DNA of 64,000 nt from Herbidospora sakaeratensis (GCF_001570525.1 NZ_BBXC01000009.1:364363-428362); one strand, 5' to 3'; shown: positions 39,493 through 48,867, counted from the stretch's first letter. Program-made: numbers and translations. Notes: generated by a model from the letters alone, not told the origin.

Positions 39493-40685
39493 CTCTCTCC
39501 CATCGGCAGGGTCACGTGGACCGTGGCCCCTTCGCCGGGCGCGCTCACGAGGTCGAGGCGGCCGCCCTGCTGTTCGATTCTGGCGCGCATCCCGCGCAGC
39601 CCGAACCCGGTTCCGGCGGCGGGGTCGAAGCCGACGCCGTCGTCCGCGACGGTCAAAGTGACGTCATTACGGCCATAGCCGAGCGTCACCCGGACCGAGG
39701 AGGCCCCGGCGTGCTTGCGGACGTTGGCCAGCGCCTCCTGGGTGGTCCGGATCAGCACCACCTCGCTGCTCGGCGGCAGCTTGCGCGACTCGCCCTCGAC
39801 CGAGTGCGCCACCGCGACGCCGAGCTCCTCGGCCAGCCGCAGCGAGAGCCGCCGCAGCGCGTCGTCGAGGGTCGAGCCGTCGAGCGGCGCCGGGCTGAGC
39901 GCCGCGACCAGCGCGCGGGCCTCGGCCAGGTTCTCCCGGGCCGTCTGTACGGCCAGATGGAGGTGCCGCGCCGGATCGCGCCCGGACTGGGCGGCCTGGA
40001 TCAGCATGATGATGCTGGTGAACCCCTGGGCGATCGTGTCGTGGATCTCCCCGGCGAGCCGCTCGCGCTCGGCCAGCGCGCCCTTCTCGACGGAGAGCCG
40101 CGTCACCTCGGCCTCGCTCGCCTCCAGCTGCCTGATCAGGTCGGCCCGCTCGGCGCTCTGGCGGATGATGCGGGTTATCCACGGCCCGAACACCAGCGAG
40201 AAGGTCAGCGCGATCAGGGTGGTGCCGGTGAACCGGACCAGGTCGGGGAACTCCAGATCGGTCTGCCCGATGAACCACGCCACGGGCGACACGTTGAGCA
40301 GCACCACCGTCGCGGCCGCCAGCCGGCCGCTGAGCAGCATGAACACCTGCGGGCACAGGGTGAACAACCCGAACGACGCGTTCGGCACGATCAGCGTCGC
40401 CGGGATGAACGCCAGGCAGAGCAGGGCGACGTAGAGGATCGCCCGGGGGCTGTCCTCCTGGTCGCCGATGATCAGGCTCCGGCCCATGAGGAGGTAGGCC
40501 GCCGCGCACAGGAGCATCAGCCCGATGGTGACGGCCCGCTTCACGGGGGTGGCCTCCTCGTCGTACACGACGAAGAGCACGGCCGTCGTCCAGGCCAGGC
40601 CGAAGAGGATCTCCCAGCCCCGGAACGACTCCCACGCGTTGGTCTCCTCGGGGAAGGCGGCCCGCACCTCGGGCCGCCTGCCCAT
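39489..40685 (-). CDS. Sensor histidine kinase of ABC module 2
   Basis: A 398-residue protein from ATG 40685. Five or six membrane helices (about 28-175), a short coil, then HisKA_3 A-G-E-I-H-D-T-I-A-Q-G-F (phospho-acceptor H215) and HATPase_c with N-V-R-K-H and D-D-G-V-G-F. The DesK/NarX-like layout fits its response regulator. It starts 8 bases after the permease stop. Confidence 0.92.
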   Translation of the reverse strand: MGRRPEVRAAFPEETNAWESFRGWEILFGLAWTTAVLFVVYDEEATPVKRAVTIGLMLLCAAAYLLMGRSLIIGDQEDSPRAILYVALLCLAFIPATLIVPNASFGLFTLCPQVFMLLSGRLAAATVVLLNVSPVAWFIGQTDLEFPDLVRFTGTTLIALTFSLVFGPWITRIIRQSAERADLIRQLEASEAEVTRLSVEKGALAERERLAGEIHDTIAQGFTSIIMLIQAAQSGRDPARHLHLAVQTARENLAEARALVAALSPAPLDGSTLDDALRRLSLRLAEELGVAVAHSVEGESRKLPPSSEVVLIRTTQEALANVRKHAGASSVRVTLGYGRNDVTLTVADDGVGFDPAAGTGFGLRGMRARIEQQGGRLDLVSAPGEGATVHVTLPMGER

Positions 40686-40693
40686 GAAGGCCC

Positions 40694-41491
40694 TCAGCTT
40701 TCGCCGCGGTTGGTCCACCGGAACGTCGCCAGGCAGAGCACCAGCCCGCCGACCAGCCACAGCCCCAGCACCAGCGCCACCTTCGGCAGCTCGTACGACC
40801 CCGTCAGCTCCAGGGCCGCCCCCGCGTCGCCCAGGAACACCGACCGCAGGCCCTGGCACATCCACTTCAGCGGGAAGAGCGCCGCGACGTCGTTCAGCCA
40901 TGAGGGAAGCTCCGTGAAGGGGATGTAGACACCGGAGATGAACTGGAGCAGCACGTAGGGCATGGAGACCACGGCGGCGGCGCTCTTGGCGTTGCGGGGC
41001 AGGCTGCTGACCGCGATGCCCAGGAGAGCCGCGCCCGCCAGGCCGAGCGTGAGCACCCAGACCAGTGTCGCCCATCGGGTGACATCGGTGGGAAGTTCGA
41101 GGTCGAACAGCAGCACCGCGACCGCCAGCAGCAGCGCCACCTCGATCGCCGAGAGCACCAGCGAGCTGACCAGCTTGCCCACGAAGTAGGCCGCGCGCGG
41201 CATCGGGGTGCCGGCCAGGCGCTTCAGCGTGCCGTCGTCGCGGTCGATGGCGATGCCGATCGCGAGGTTCTGGAACGCCACGCCCATCACGCCGGCGCCG
41301 ATCAGGCCGGCCGAGTAGAGCTGGGCGACCGTGATGCCGGTGCCCTCCAGGTCGCCTTCGAAGATCGAGCCGAACAGGACCAGCAGGATGATCGGGAAGG
41401 AGAAGGTGAAGATGACGGCGTCGCGCTGGCGGAAGAAGAGCTTGGTCTCCAGCGACGCGCGGGCGAGGCCGATGGTCAGGGTGGCGGTCAC
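40694..41491 (-). CDS. ABC-2 type permease of module 2
   Basis: A 265-residue protein with GTG start overlapping the ATPase stop as GTGA. Six hydrophobic helices; K-L-F-F-R-Q-R-D-A-V-I-F-T before helix 1 and R-L-A-G-T-P as coupling region match the ABC2_membrane family of drug and antibiotic exporters (DrrB-like). Substrate unknown. Confidence 0.92.
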   Translation of the reverse strand: MTATLTIGLARASLETKLFFRQRDAVIFTFSFPIILLVLFGSIFEGDLEGTGITVAQLYSAGLIGAGVMGVAFQNLAIGIAIDRDDGTLKRLAGTPMPRAAYFVGKLVSSLVLSAIEVALLLAVAVLLFDLELPTDVTRWATLVWVLTLGLAGAALLGIAVSSLPRNAKSAAAVVSMPYVLLQFISGVYIPFTELPSWLNDVAALFPLKWMCQGLRSVFLGDAGAALELTGSYELPKVALVLGLWLVGGLVLCLATFRWTNRGES

Positions 41492-42318
41492 TGGGCGTCC
41501 CCGATCAGGTCCAGGTAGATGTCTTCGAGTGAGGGCCGCACGACCTGCAGGCCCGGGATCTCGCCGTCGTACTTGTCGGCGAGGGTGCGCACCAGCGCGG
41601 TGGGGGTGTCGGTCTCGGCGTGCCCGTCCGCCCAGGTGACCCGGGCGCTCGCGGTGGCGCGCCCGCCCAGCGTGCCGGGGGTGCCCTCGGCCACGATGCG
41701 CCCCTTCGCGATGACCGCCACGCGGTCGGCGAGCGCCTCGGCCTCGTCGAGGTAGTGGGTGGTCAGCACGATCGTGGTGCCCTCGGCGGACAACGACCTG
41801 ATGAGGTCCCAGAACTGCCGGCGGGCCTCCGGGTCGAAGCCGGTCGTGGGCTCGTCGAGGAAGAGCAGCTCGGGGCGGCCGACGATGCCGAGGGCGACGT
41901 CCACCCTCCGGCGCTGGCCGCCGGAGAGCTGGCGGATCCGGGCGCCGGCCTTCTCGCTCAGCCCGACCTTGTCGATGACCTCGTCGGGGTCCTTGCTGTC
42001 GGGGTAGTAGCGGGCGAAGTGGCGGACCGTCTCGCGGACGGTGAGCTCGGCGGCGTCGTTGGCGGTCTGCAGCACGATGCCGACCCGGGCCCGCCACGCC
42101 GTCGTCGCCTGCCCCGGGTCGACGCCGAGGACGGAGACCTCGCCGGCGTCGCGCTTGCGGTAACCCTCGAGGATCTCGACCGTGGTGGACTTCCCGGCGC
42201 CGTTGGGGCCGAGGATGGCGAACACCTCGCCGGTGTGTATGTCGAGGTCCAGGCCCCCGACGGCCTGGACCTCACCGTAACGCTTGGTCAGGCCGCGAAC
42301 GTGGATCGTTGTCGTCAT
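41488..42318 (-). CDS. ABC transporter ATPase of module 2 (DrrA-like)
   Basis: A 276-residue protein. Walker A G-P-N-G-A-G-K-S (37-44), signature L-S-G-G-Q-R-R-R, Walker B L-L-F-L-D-E-P-T-T-G-F-D and switch histidine in L-T-T-H-Y. The C-terminal extension ends L-E-D-I-Y-L-D-L-I-G, typical of drug-exporter ATPases. ATG 42318 is chosen since the domain begins immediately after it. The 90 bases upstream hold divergent promoters. Confidence 0.93.
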   Translation of the reverse strand: MTTTIHVRGLTKRYGEVQAVGGLDLDIHTGEVFAILGPNGAGKSTTVEILEGYRKRDAGEVSVLGVDPGQATTAWRARVGIVLQTANDAAELTVRETVRHFARYYPDSKDPDEVIDKVGLSEKAGARIRQLSGGQRRRVDVALGIVGRPELLFLDEPTTGFDPEARRQFWDLIRSLSAEGTTIVLTTHYLDEAEALADRVAVIAKGRIVAEGTPGTLGGRATASARVTWADGHAETDTPTALVRTLADKYDGEIPGLQVVRPSLEDIYLDLIGDAQ

Positions 42319-42408
42319 GGGTAAAGCGTCGGCGAATCGCCGCGTCCCGGGGACCTCCTCCCGGTCGACCGGGATGTCCTCCGAACGATGGACATCTAGG
42401 GTGGCGGG

Positions 42409-43038
42409 GTGACGAAGTCGGAGATCTGGCCACTGGTGCACGCGGAGCGGGCCGCCCTCGCCGGCGATCTCGCCGGCCTCGACGACGCCCGCTGGGCGAC
42501 CCCGTCGTTGTGCGCCGGCCTGACCGTACGCGAGGTGCTCGCCCACCTCACCGCCGGGGCGAGCCTCGGCCCGGTCCGGTGGATGGCCGGGGTGCTCCGC
42601 AAGCGGTTCGACTTCGACGCGATGGTCGCCTACCGGCTGGCCCAGCAGCTCGGCGCCTCACCGCAGGAGACGCTCGACCGGTTCCGCCGGGTGGTGACCA
42701 GCACCGTCAAGGCGCCGATCCCGGTCGAGGCGGTGCTGGGGGAGGCGATCGTGCACGGCGCCGACATCCGCCGCCCCCTCGGCCTCGGCCATGAGAGCCC
42801 GATCGCGACCCTGACGCTGGTGGCCGACTACTACGCGGGCAGCGACATGGTCGTCGAGGCCAAGGGACGCATCGGCGGCCTGCGGTTGCAGGCGGACGAC
42901 GGCGGCTTCGCCACCGGCTCGGGCGCGCTCGTCACCGGGCCGACCCTGGCGCTCATCATGGCCATGACCGGCCGCGCGGCCTTCCTCGACGACCTCGACG
43001 GCCCCGGCGTCGCCACCCTGCGCGACCGCTCGGGCTGA
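42409..43038 (+). CDS. Maleylpyruvate isomerase / DinB-like metal-dependent protein
   Basis: A 209-residue protein with GTG start. The N-terminal four-helix DinB/MDMPI-type domain contains W-x-x-P-S-L-C-A-G-L-T-V-R-E-V-L-A-H-L (H46 would be a metal ligand) and, later, E-A-I-V-H-G-A-D-I-R-R-P. Actinobacterial members often use mycothiol. Substrate unknown. Read divergently from ABC module 2. Confidence 0.85.
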   Translation: MTKSEIWPLVHAERAALAGDLAGLDDARWATPSLCAGLTVREVLAHLTAGASLGPVRWMAGVLRKRFDFDAMVAYRLAQQLGASPQETLDRFRRVVTSTVKAPIPVEAVLGEAIVHGADIRRPLGLGHESPIATLTLVADYYAGSDMVVEAKGRIGGLRLQADDGGFATGSGALVTGPTLALIMAMTGRAAFLDDLDGPGVATLRDRSG

Positions 43039-43042
43039 GGCG

Positions 43043-43705
43043 TCAGAAGAGCGTGGGGTTCTCGGGCTCGATGCCGCGCAGGCCGTCGTAGTCGAGGGTC
43101 ACGCAGTCGATGCCCCGGTCCATGGCCAGCACCTTGGCCTGGGGCTTGATCTCCTGGGCGGCGAAGACGCCGCGTACCGGCGCGAGCAGGGGATCGCGGT
43201 TGAGCAGTTCGAGGTAGCGGGTGAGCTGCTCGACGCCGTCGATCTCGCCCCGGCGCTTGATCTCGACGGCGACCGTCGCGCCGCTCTGGTCGCGGCAGAG
43301 GATGTCGACCGGGCCGATCGCGGTCATGTATTCACGCCGGACCAGCGTGTAGCCCGCGCCCAGGGTGGTGATGTGCTCGGCGAGGAGCTCCTGCAGGTGG
43401 GCCTCCACGCCGTCTTTCTGCAGGCCGGGGTCGACGCCGAGCTCGTGCTTGGAGTCGTGCATGATCTCGTCCATCGTGAGGATCAGCTTCTCGCCGGTCT
43501 TGCTGTGGGTGACCGTCCAGAGGCCCTCGTCCTCGCGGATCTTGCAAGGCGGGTTCATCCAGTTCAGGGGCTTGAAGGCGCGGTCGTCGCAGTGGATCGA
43601 CACGCTGCCGTCGGCCTTGATGAGGATGAGCCTGGGCGCCATCGGCAGGTGTGCCGTCAACCGTCCCACGTAATCCACGCTGCATCGCGCGATGACCAGC
43701 CGCAT
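43043..43705 (-). CDS. nucS: Mismatch-specific endonuclease NucS/EndoMS
   Basis: A 220-residue protein; it replaces MutS/MutL in actinobacteria by cutting both strands at mismatches. N-terminal DNA-binding domain (1-110), RecB-like nuclease core with D134 (G-P-V-D-I-L-C), E148 and K150 (V-A-V-E-I-K-R-R) and Q-L-T-R-Y. The end P-T-L-F resembles a sliding-clamp binding tail. It is convergent with the previous gene with 4 bases between the stops. Confidence 0.96.
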   Translation of the reverse strand: MRLVIARCSVDYVGRLTAHLPMAPRLILIKADGSVSIHCDDRAFKPLNWMNPPCKIREDEGLWTVTHSKTGEKLILTMDEIMHDSKHELGVDPGLQKDGVEAHLQELLAEHITTLGAGYTLVRREYMTAIGPVDILCRDQSGATVAVEIKRRGEIDGVEQLTRYLELLNRDPLLAPVRGVFAAQEIKPQAKVLAMDRGIDCVTLDYDGLRGIEPENPTLF

Positions 43706-43761
43706 GCCCGAACCTTACCGGCGAACGCGGCTCTGGGAGACTCGGAGCCGGAGGTGGTCTC

Positions 43762-44805
43762 GTGGAGACGGTTGGCGTGGCCGGGCTCGGCACGATGGGG
43801 GCGGGCATCGCCGAGGTGTTCGCCCGCGCGGGGCTCGCGGTCGTCGGCGTGGAGGCCGACGAGGCGGCGCTGGCGCGGGGGCGCGGGCACCTGGAGAGCT
43901 CGACCGGGAAGGCCGTCGCCAAGGGCCGGCTCACCGCCGAGGAGCGGGAGGCGATCCTCGGGCGCGTCACCCTGTCGACCGACCGGGCCGCCTTCGCCGG
44001 GGCCGACCTGGTCGTCGAGGCGATCCCCGAGCTCATCGAGCTCAAGCTGCCGCTGTTCGCCGACCTCGACCGGATCTGCGAGCCGTCGGCGATCCTGGCC
44101 ACCAACACCTCCTCGTTGCCGGTCACCGAGCTCGCGGCCGCGACCGGCCGGCCGTCGCGGGTGGTGGGCCTGCACTTCTTCAACCCCGCGCCGGTCATGC
44201 GGCTGGTCGAGGTCGTAGGCACGCCCCACAGCACCGTCACCGGCGAGGTCGCCGACCTCGCCCGCCGGATCGGCAAACGCCCGGTGGTCGTCGGCGACCA
44301 GCCCGGTTTCGTGGTCAACCGGCTGCTGCTCGGCTACCTCAACCACGCCTGTCAGCTGCTCGACCAGGGGGTGGCCTCCAAGGAGGCGATCGACACCGCG
44401 ATGGTCGTCCAGGCCGGGCTGCCGATGGGGCCCTTCGCCCTGCTCGACCTGATCGGGCTCGACACGGCGTACGAGATCTGCGGCGTGCTGTACCGCGACG
44501 GCGGCGACCCTCGTCACGAGCCCGCGCGGTCGCTCAGGAAGCTCGTCGAGCAGGGCCGCCTGGGCCGCAAGACGGGCGGCGGCTTCTACGACGGGAAACC
44601 GGGCACCGAGGAGGGCTTCGACGCCATGGTGCTACTGCGGCCCTATCTGGTCGACGCCATCGAGATGGCGAACAGCGGCTACGCCTCCCACGACGACATC
44701 GACGAGGCCATGAAGCTCGGCTGCGGCTATCGGTCGGGGCCGTTCGAGACCATCGCGGCCCTGCGGATGCGCTCGCTCGACAGTTTTCCCGAGCTGGAAG
44801 AATAG
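43762..44805 (+). CDS. 3-hydroxyacyl-CoA dehydrogenase
   Basis: A 347-residue protein with GTG start and GGAGG upstream. NAD-binding [10 protein letters not shown] (8-17), catalytic H138 in [11 protein letters not shown], and substrate serine in N-T-S-S-L-P. Two C-terminal helical domains: the second (about 295-347) is a half-repeat that makes it longer than the 285-residue single-domain type. It could act on 3-hydroxybutyryl-CoA or in aromatic-acid catabolism (PaaH-like). Confidence 0.92.
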   Translation: METVGVAGLGTMGAGIAEVFARAGLAVVGVEADEAALARGRGHLESSTGKAVAKGRLTAEEREAILGRVTLSTDRAAFAGADLVVEAIPELIELKLPLFADLDRICEPSAILATNTSSLPVTELAAATGRPSRVVGLHFFNPAPVMRLVEVVGTPHSTVTGEVADLARRIGKRPVVVGDQPGFVVNRLLLGYLNHACQLLDQGVASKEAIDTAMVVQAGLPMGPFALLDLIGLDTAYEICGVLYRDGGDPRHEPARSLRKLVEQGRLGRKTGGGFYDGKPGTEEGFDAMVLLRPYLVDAIEMANSGYASHDDIDEAMKLGCGYRSGPFETIAALRMRSLDSFPELEE

Positions 44806-44810
44806 GACGT

Positions 44811-45104
44811 ATGAGCCCCCGCCGCGCCCGCCGCGCCGACGAGTCCCCCAAAGGGCCGATCCGCCCTGCCGGGATCGACCGCGTCGAAGAGGCGGCCGAT
44901 GGCGACTGGGTGGTGCGCACGGTCACCGGCGGTTCCGCCGACCGGCCCTACCGCTGCCCGGGCTGCGACCAGTCGATCCGCCCGGGCATGCCCCACATCG
45001 TGAGCTGGCCCCATTGGGCCGGCGGCGAGGAGGAGCGCCGTCACTGGCACACCGCCTGCTGGCGCAACCGCCTCAACCGCGGCCCCGGCCGCACCCGCTA
45101 CTGA
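44811..45104 (+). CDS. Small zinc-ribbon-like protein
   Basis: A 97-residue basic protein. R-C-P-G-C-D-Q-S-I and H-W-H-T-A-C-W-R-N-R give a C-x2-C ... H-x-H-x2-C set of possible zinc ligands. It is known as a conserved actinobacterial hypothetical, often annotated as an ATP/GTP-binding protein without support. No nucleotide-binding motif is visible. It begins 5 bases after the dehydrogenase stop and lies 16 bases before a hydrolase. Confidence 0.75.
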   Translation: MSPRRARRADESPKGPIRPAGIDRVEEAADGDWVVRTVTGGSADRPYRCPGCDQSIRPGMPHIVSWPHWAGGEEERRHWHTACWRNRLNRGPGRTRY

Positions 45105-45120
45105 GAAGGAGACGACCACA

Positions 45121-45828
45121 GTGGAGATCCGGGCGTCGACGGTGCTGCCGGCCCGCCGCACCGACATCGAGCTGCAGACCGCCGACGAGCTGACCCTGGT
45201 CGGTGAGCTGGCGCTGCCCGAGAGCGCGCCGCCGGTCGCCACGCTGATCTGCCTCCACCCGCTGCCGACCCACGGCGGCATGATGGACAGCCACGTGCTG
45301 CGCAAGGCGTCGTTCCGGCTGCCTGCCCTCGCCGACATCGCGGTGTTGCGGTTCAACACCCGCGGCACCTCTTCGGAGCGCGGCGCCTCCCAGGGCGAGT
45401 TCGAAGACGGCGTGGGGGAGCGGCTCGACGTCGCCGCCGCGCTGGAGTACGCCGAGTTCAACGACCTGCCCCGGCCGTGGTTGCTCGGCTGGTCGTTCGG
45501 CACCGAACTGGCGCTGCGCTGGGGCCGCGACCCGCTGGTCGAGGGCGCGATCCTGCTGTCGCCGCCGCTCAAGCGGGCCGGCGACGCCGACCTCGACGCC
45601 TGGGCCGAGTTCGGCCGGCCGCTGGTCGCCCTGGTGCCCGAGTTCGACGACTACCTGCGCCCCGCCGAGGCGGCCGACCGCTTCAAGCGGGTGCCGCAGG
45701 CCGAGGTCGTCGGCGTCGACGGCGCCAAACACCTGTGGGTGGGCGAGCCGTACGTCCGGATCGTGCTGAACCACATCGTCGAGAGGCTCAACCCGGCGGC
45801 GGCGCCCCTCGCCACCGAAGTACCGTGA
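45121..45828 (+). CDS. Alpha/beta hydrolase (dienelactone hydrolase-like)
   Basis: A 235-residue protein with GTG start and GAAGGAG site. H-P-L-P-T-H-G-G oxyanion region, nucleophile S125 in G-W-S-F-G-T-E, and catalytic H in G-A-K-H-L-W. The aspartate position (V-P-E-F-D-D-Y) matches the small CoA-thioesterase-like hydrolases of this fold. Substrate unknown. Confidence 0.85.
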   Translation: MEIRASTVLPARRTDIELQTADELTLVGELALPESAPPVATLICLHPLPTHGGMMDSHVLRKASFRLPALADIAVLRFNTRGTSSERGASQGEFEDGVGERLDVAAALEYAEFNDLPRPWLLGWSFGTELALRWGRDPLVEGAILLSPPLKRAGDADLDAWAEFGRPLVALVPEFDDYLRPAEAADRFKRVPQAEVVGVDGAKHLWVGEPYVRIVLNHIVERLNPAAAPLATEVP

Positions 45829-45832
45829 CGAC

Positions 45833-46594
45833 GTGAAGTTGTACACCCGGACGGCCGGAACGGGCCTCCCCCTCGTGCTGCTGCACGCCTTCCCGCTGTC
45901 GTCGGCCATGTGGCTGGCCCAGCGCGGCGGCCTGGCCGCCGGCTGCCAGGTCGTCACGCCCGACCTGCGCGGCTTCGGCGGCTCCCGGCTCGGCGACGAC
46001 GAACCGTCGCTCGACGCCATGGCCGACGACGTGGCCGAACTCCTCGACACCTTTGGCTTGGAGAAGGCCGTCGTCGGCGGCCTGTCGATGGGCGGCTACG
46101 TGACGATGGCCCTGGCCCGCCGCCACCCGTCGCGCCTCGCCGGGGTGATCCTGGCCAACACCAAGGCCGCTCCCGACACCCCGGAGGCCGCCGCCAACCG
46201 CGAGACGGTCGCCCGCCGCCTCCTCGACGGCGGCGACCTCCTCGACACGGTGCCCAACCTGCTGGGCGCGACGTCGCTGGAGCGCCGCGCCATGGTCGTC
46301 GGCCGGGTCCGCGGCCTCGTCGGCGCCGCCCCGGCACAGGCGGCGGCCTGGGCCCAGCGCGCGATGGCCGCCCGCCCCGACTCCTTCGACACTCTGCGCG
46401 GCCTGACGGTCCCGGCCCTGGTCATCGCGGGCGACGAAGACCAGATCATCCCCACCGCCGAGGTCGAGGCCATGACCAAGGCGATCCCCGACGCCCGTCT
46501 GGTGGTGATCGGCAACGCGGGCCACCTGTCGGCGATCGAAACTCCGGAGACCTTCAACCGCGCCGTGACGTCCTTCCTCACCGACCTGTCGTGA
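45833..46594 (+). CDS. Alpha/beta hydrolase (3-oxoadipate enol-lactonase-like)
   Basis: A 253-residue protein with GTG start, 4 bases after the previous hydrolase. Classical triad: S85 in G-L-S-M-G-G, D in I-A-G-D-E-D, and H in N-A-G-H-L-S. H-A-F-P-L oxyanion segment. The lid region is short. Substrate not predictable. Confidence 0.88.
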   Translation: MKLYTRTAGTGLPLVLLHAFPLSSAMWLAQRGGLAAGCQVVTPDLRGFGGSRLGDDEPSLDAMADDVAELLDTFGLEKAVVGGLSMGGYVTMALARRHPSRLAGVILANTKAAPDTPEAAANRETVARRLLDGGDLLDTVPNLLGATSLERRAMVVGRVRGLVGAAPAQAAAWAQRAMAARPDSFDTLRGLTVPALVIAGDEDQIIPTAEVEAMTKAIPDARLVVIGNAGHLSAIETPETFNRAVTSFLTDLS

Positions 46595-47091
46595 GGTTCG
46601 GCTCCTTCGCCGCCGGAGTGGTCGTCGGGGGCCTGTGCGTGGGCGCGGTGGCGGTGCTGCGTCCGTTCCACGTCCAGGAGATCCAGCCGAGGTACGTCGT
46701 CGACGGCCGCGACCAGCGGCGGCTCGCCGGAATCGCCGACCACGTCTTCCGCGGCCGGGTGGTGGCCAGAGAGGGGCAGATCATTGCCGACATGCCAGTG
46801 ACGCTGTGGACGGTCGAAGTGCTCGCCGACTACAAGGGCGACCTTCCGGCCATGGTCACCGTCGGCCAGCGAGGCGGTTACGAACCCTTCTCCAACACCC
46901 TGAAACTGGTCGAGGACGACGCCCTCCTCACTGTCGGGCACGAATACGTGCTCGCCGTGATGCGGGCCGACGGCCACCACCTGATCGCCACCCCCTACGG
47001 CGACATCGCGGTCGAGCCCGGCGCCATCGTCGACGCCCACTGGCGGAAAGTGGTCGCCGAGCAGATCCCGTTCAGCGTCTCAGGACCATGA
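46591..47091 (+). CDS. Exported or membrane-anchored hypothetical protein
   Basis: A 166-residue protein. The GTG start overlaps the hydrolase stop (GTGA). One hydrophobic N-terminal segment (about 5-25), followed by a beta-rich domain with V-F-R-G-R-V and V-L-A-D-Y-K-G-D, similar in pattern to small OB-fold exported proteins. Its 3' end overlaps the convergent GNAT gene by 20 bases. Confidence 0.75.
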   Translation: MRFGSFAAGVVVGGLCVGAVAVLRPFHVQEIQPRYVVDGRDQRRLAGIADHVFRGRVVAREGQIIADMPVTLWTVEVLADYKGDLPAMVTVGQRGGYEPFSNTLKLVEDDALLTVGHEYVLAVMRADGHHLIATPYGDIAVEPGAIVDAHWRKVVAEQIPFSVSGP

Positions 47092-47599
47092 CGTCGGCCA
47101 GCATCGTGTCGGGGGCCGGGCGGCAGGTGCCCGCCACCTTCCAGCCCCAGTGCTCGTAGATGTCGTGGGCGGCCGCCTCGGGCAGCGACAACAACGTCGC
47201 GTAAGGCTCCGTGCGCCCGTCGAGCAGTTCGGCGAGGAGGCGTCGGCCGATTCCCCGGCCGCGATATTCCACCCGCAGGTTCAGTTCGATGACCGCGAAC
47301 TTGTCGGCCGCGACGACCTCCGGCGGGCCCGGTGTCGTGTCGCCGCCCCACCAGCGCCCCGCGGGCATGGTGAAACCGAACGCGAATCCGGCGAGTGTCT
47401 GTCCGTCTTCGACCGCGACGAGCGTGAATCCGGGCCGGTCGAGCTGGTTGCCGGTGCGGTCGCGATAGCGGTCGGGGTGGTAGAGGGGGCCCGAGTTGTA
47501 CGGGGGTTCGGCCCTGATGAGGGTGTAGACGGCGGTGTAGTCGTCGTCGACGACGACGGCCGCGTCGGGGCCGGTCAGGTGGGTGAAGATGACGTTCAC
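47072..47599 (-). CDS. GNAT-family N-acetyltransferase
   Basis: A 175-residue protein. The acetyl-CoA loop R-G-R-G-I-G-R-R-L-L and the preceding beta strand V-I-E-L-N-L-R-V are clear. GTG start (47597-47599) overlaps the upstream regulator stop. The acceptor is unknown. Confidence 0.85.
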   Translation of the reverse strand: MNVIFTHLTGPDAAVVVDDDYTAVYTLIRAEPPYNSGPLYHPDRYRDRTGNQLDRPGFTLVAVEDGQTLAGFAFGFTMPAGRWWGGDTTPGPPEVVAADKFAVIELNLRVEYRGRGIGRRLLAELLDGRTEPYATLLSLPEAAAHDIYEHWGWKVAGTCRPAPDTMLADVMVLRR

Positions 47600-48801
47600 G
47601 AGATGCCTCCGCGTAAGCCGGCGACCCGGTCGCGGAAGGAGTGCAGTGCCTCGTGTCCGGCGGGGGCCTGATCCGCGACCATAGTCGCCAGTTGCCCCAC
47701 ATAGTGGGAATATCCGGCAGATTGCGCGACGGCCAGTGCCCGCTCCGCGTGGGCGAGGCCGGCCTCGACCTCGCCGCCGCGTACCGCCGACATCGCCTCG
47801 TGCAGCCTGATCTGGGCGACCGGCCTGATCACGCCCGAAGGGTAGGCCGCGACGGCCTCGGCCTGGGCGTCGGCGGCGCCGGGGTGGCCGGCCAGGGTGT
47901 AGACGAGGGAGCGGCTGTGCAGCAGGCGGGTGACCGGCCAGCCCTCGGCCGAGGCGGCGTCGCCGGTCACGTCGGCGGGCAAGCGGTCGAAGACCCGGGC
48001 CTGCTCGTCGAGGTCGGCGTAGGCCGCCGCGAGGTCGCCCAGCAGCACGTTCGCGTGCGCCCGCGCGCCCAGGGCGCGGGCTCTCGCCACCGACGGCCGG
48101 TCGTCGGCGAGAGCCTCTCCGGCCCGCGAGAGCACCAGGGTGAGGGGCCGCTTCTCGTACAGGGCCTGGATGGCCTCCTGCGCGGCGACGAACCTGCGCA
48201 TGTCGTCGCCGGCGTCGACGGCGGCGCGGCGGGCGGCGGCCCACCAGTGCCGCGACTCGTGCTCCCGCCCGGCCGAGCCGAGCGCGTAGGCCAGCAGGTA
48301 GAGCAGCCGGGTGCGCACCCGGGCCCAGGCGGGCGGGGTGCCCTTGACGTGGGTCAGCGCCGTCTCCAGCGCCAGGACGTCGGCCGACAGACGCCCTATT
48401 CCGTCGGTGGCCGGGTGGGCGCCGACGCCGTGGGCGTGTTCCCACGCGACCTCTTCCCAGAACCCCAGGTCGGGGCCGCCCAGACGGCGTTCGACCAGCA
48501 TCCGGATCCGTTCCAGCCCGTCGGTCGCCGGAAGGGCCCCGGACGCGCCCCCCAGCACGATTCCGATCAGGCCGAGCGCCTCTCGTCGTTCCGTCGGACC
48601 CACCTCCATGTCGTGCAGCCTGATCAGTTCACCGCCGGCTCCCAGTGCGGCGTCCAATGCCGACACCACAGATGAACTCGGGATGTTCTTCCCGAATTCG
48701 AGCGCGGAAATGTAACTGGGAGAACAGTTGGCCCGGCGGGCGAGGCCACGAATGGAGAGGTCGCCTCTCAGGCGGCGAAGCGCCTCCCCGAATGACTCCA
48801 T
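47596..48801 (-). CDS. XRE-family regulator with helical-repeat C-terminus
   Basis: A 401-residue protein. N-terminal HTH (about 5-60) with L-A-R-R-A-N-C-S-P-S-Y-I-S-A-L-E-F-G. The remaining 330 residues are Ala/Arg-rich helices with TPR-like spacing, as in streptomycete regulators of secondary metabolism and morphology. I read it from ATG at 48801; a GTG at 48810 is in frame but only 2 bases after the GGGAG site. Divergent from a small HATPase gene, a common pairing. Confidence 0.85.
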   Translation of the reverse strand: MESFGEALRRLRGDLSIRGLARRANCSPSYISALEFGKNIPSSSVVSALDAALGAGGELIRLHDMEVGPTERREALGLIGIVLGGASGALPATDGLERIRMLVERRLGGPDLGFWEEVAWEHAHGVGAHPATDGIGRLSADVLALETALTHVKGTPPAWARVRTRLLYLLAYALGSAGREHESRHWWAAARRAAVDAGDDMRRFVAAQEAIQALYEKRPLTLVLSRAGEALADDRPSVARARALGARAHANVLLGDLAAAYADLDEQARVFDRLPADVTGDAASAEGWPVTRLLHSRSLVYTLAGHPGAADAQAEAVAAYPSGVIRPVAQIRLHEAMSAVRGGEVEAGLAHAERALAVAQSAGYSHYVGQLATMVADQAPAGHEALHSFRDRVAGLRGGIS

Positions 48802-48836
48802 AGTGCGCACGGCTCCCTGCCCTCAGGGGGGAACGC

Positions 48837-48867
48837 TGTCCTGTCCTTGACCGGACACGACTGGACA
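48837..48867. promoter_or_regulatory. Nested TGTCC/GGACA inverted repeats
   Basis: TGTCC occurs at 48837-48841 and 48842-48846, with GGACA at 48853-48857 and 48863-48867. The first and last form an outer inverted pair and the middle two an inner pair. It is located between the divergent XRE and ATPase genes, so it is a candidate operator. Confidence 0.5.

Noticed and set aside
43332-44318. Minus-strand open frame over nucS and the dehydrogenase
   Set aside because: Ser/Arg/Pro-rich shadow of two real genes.
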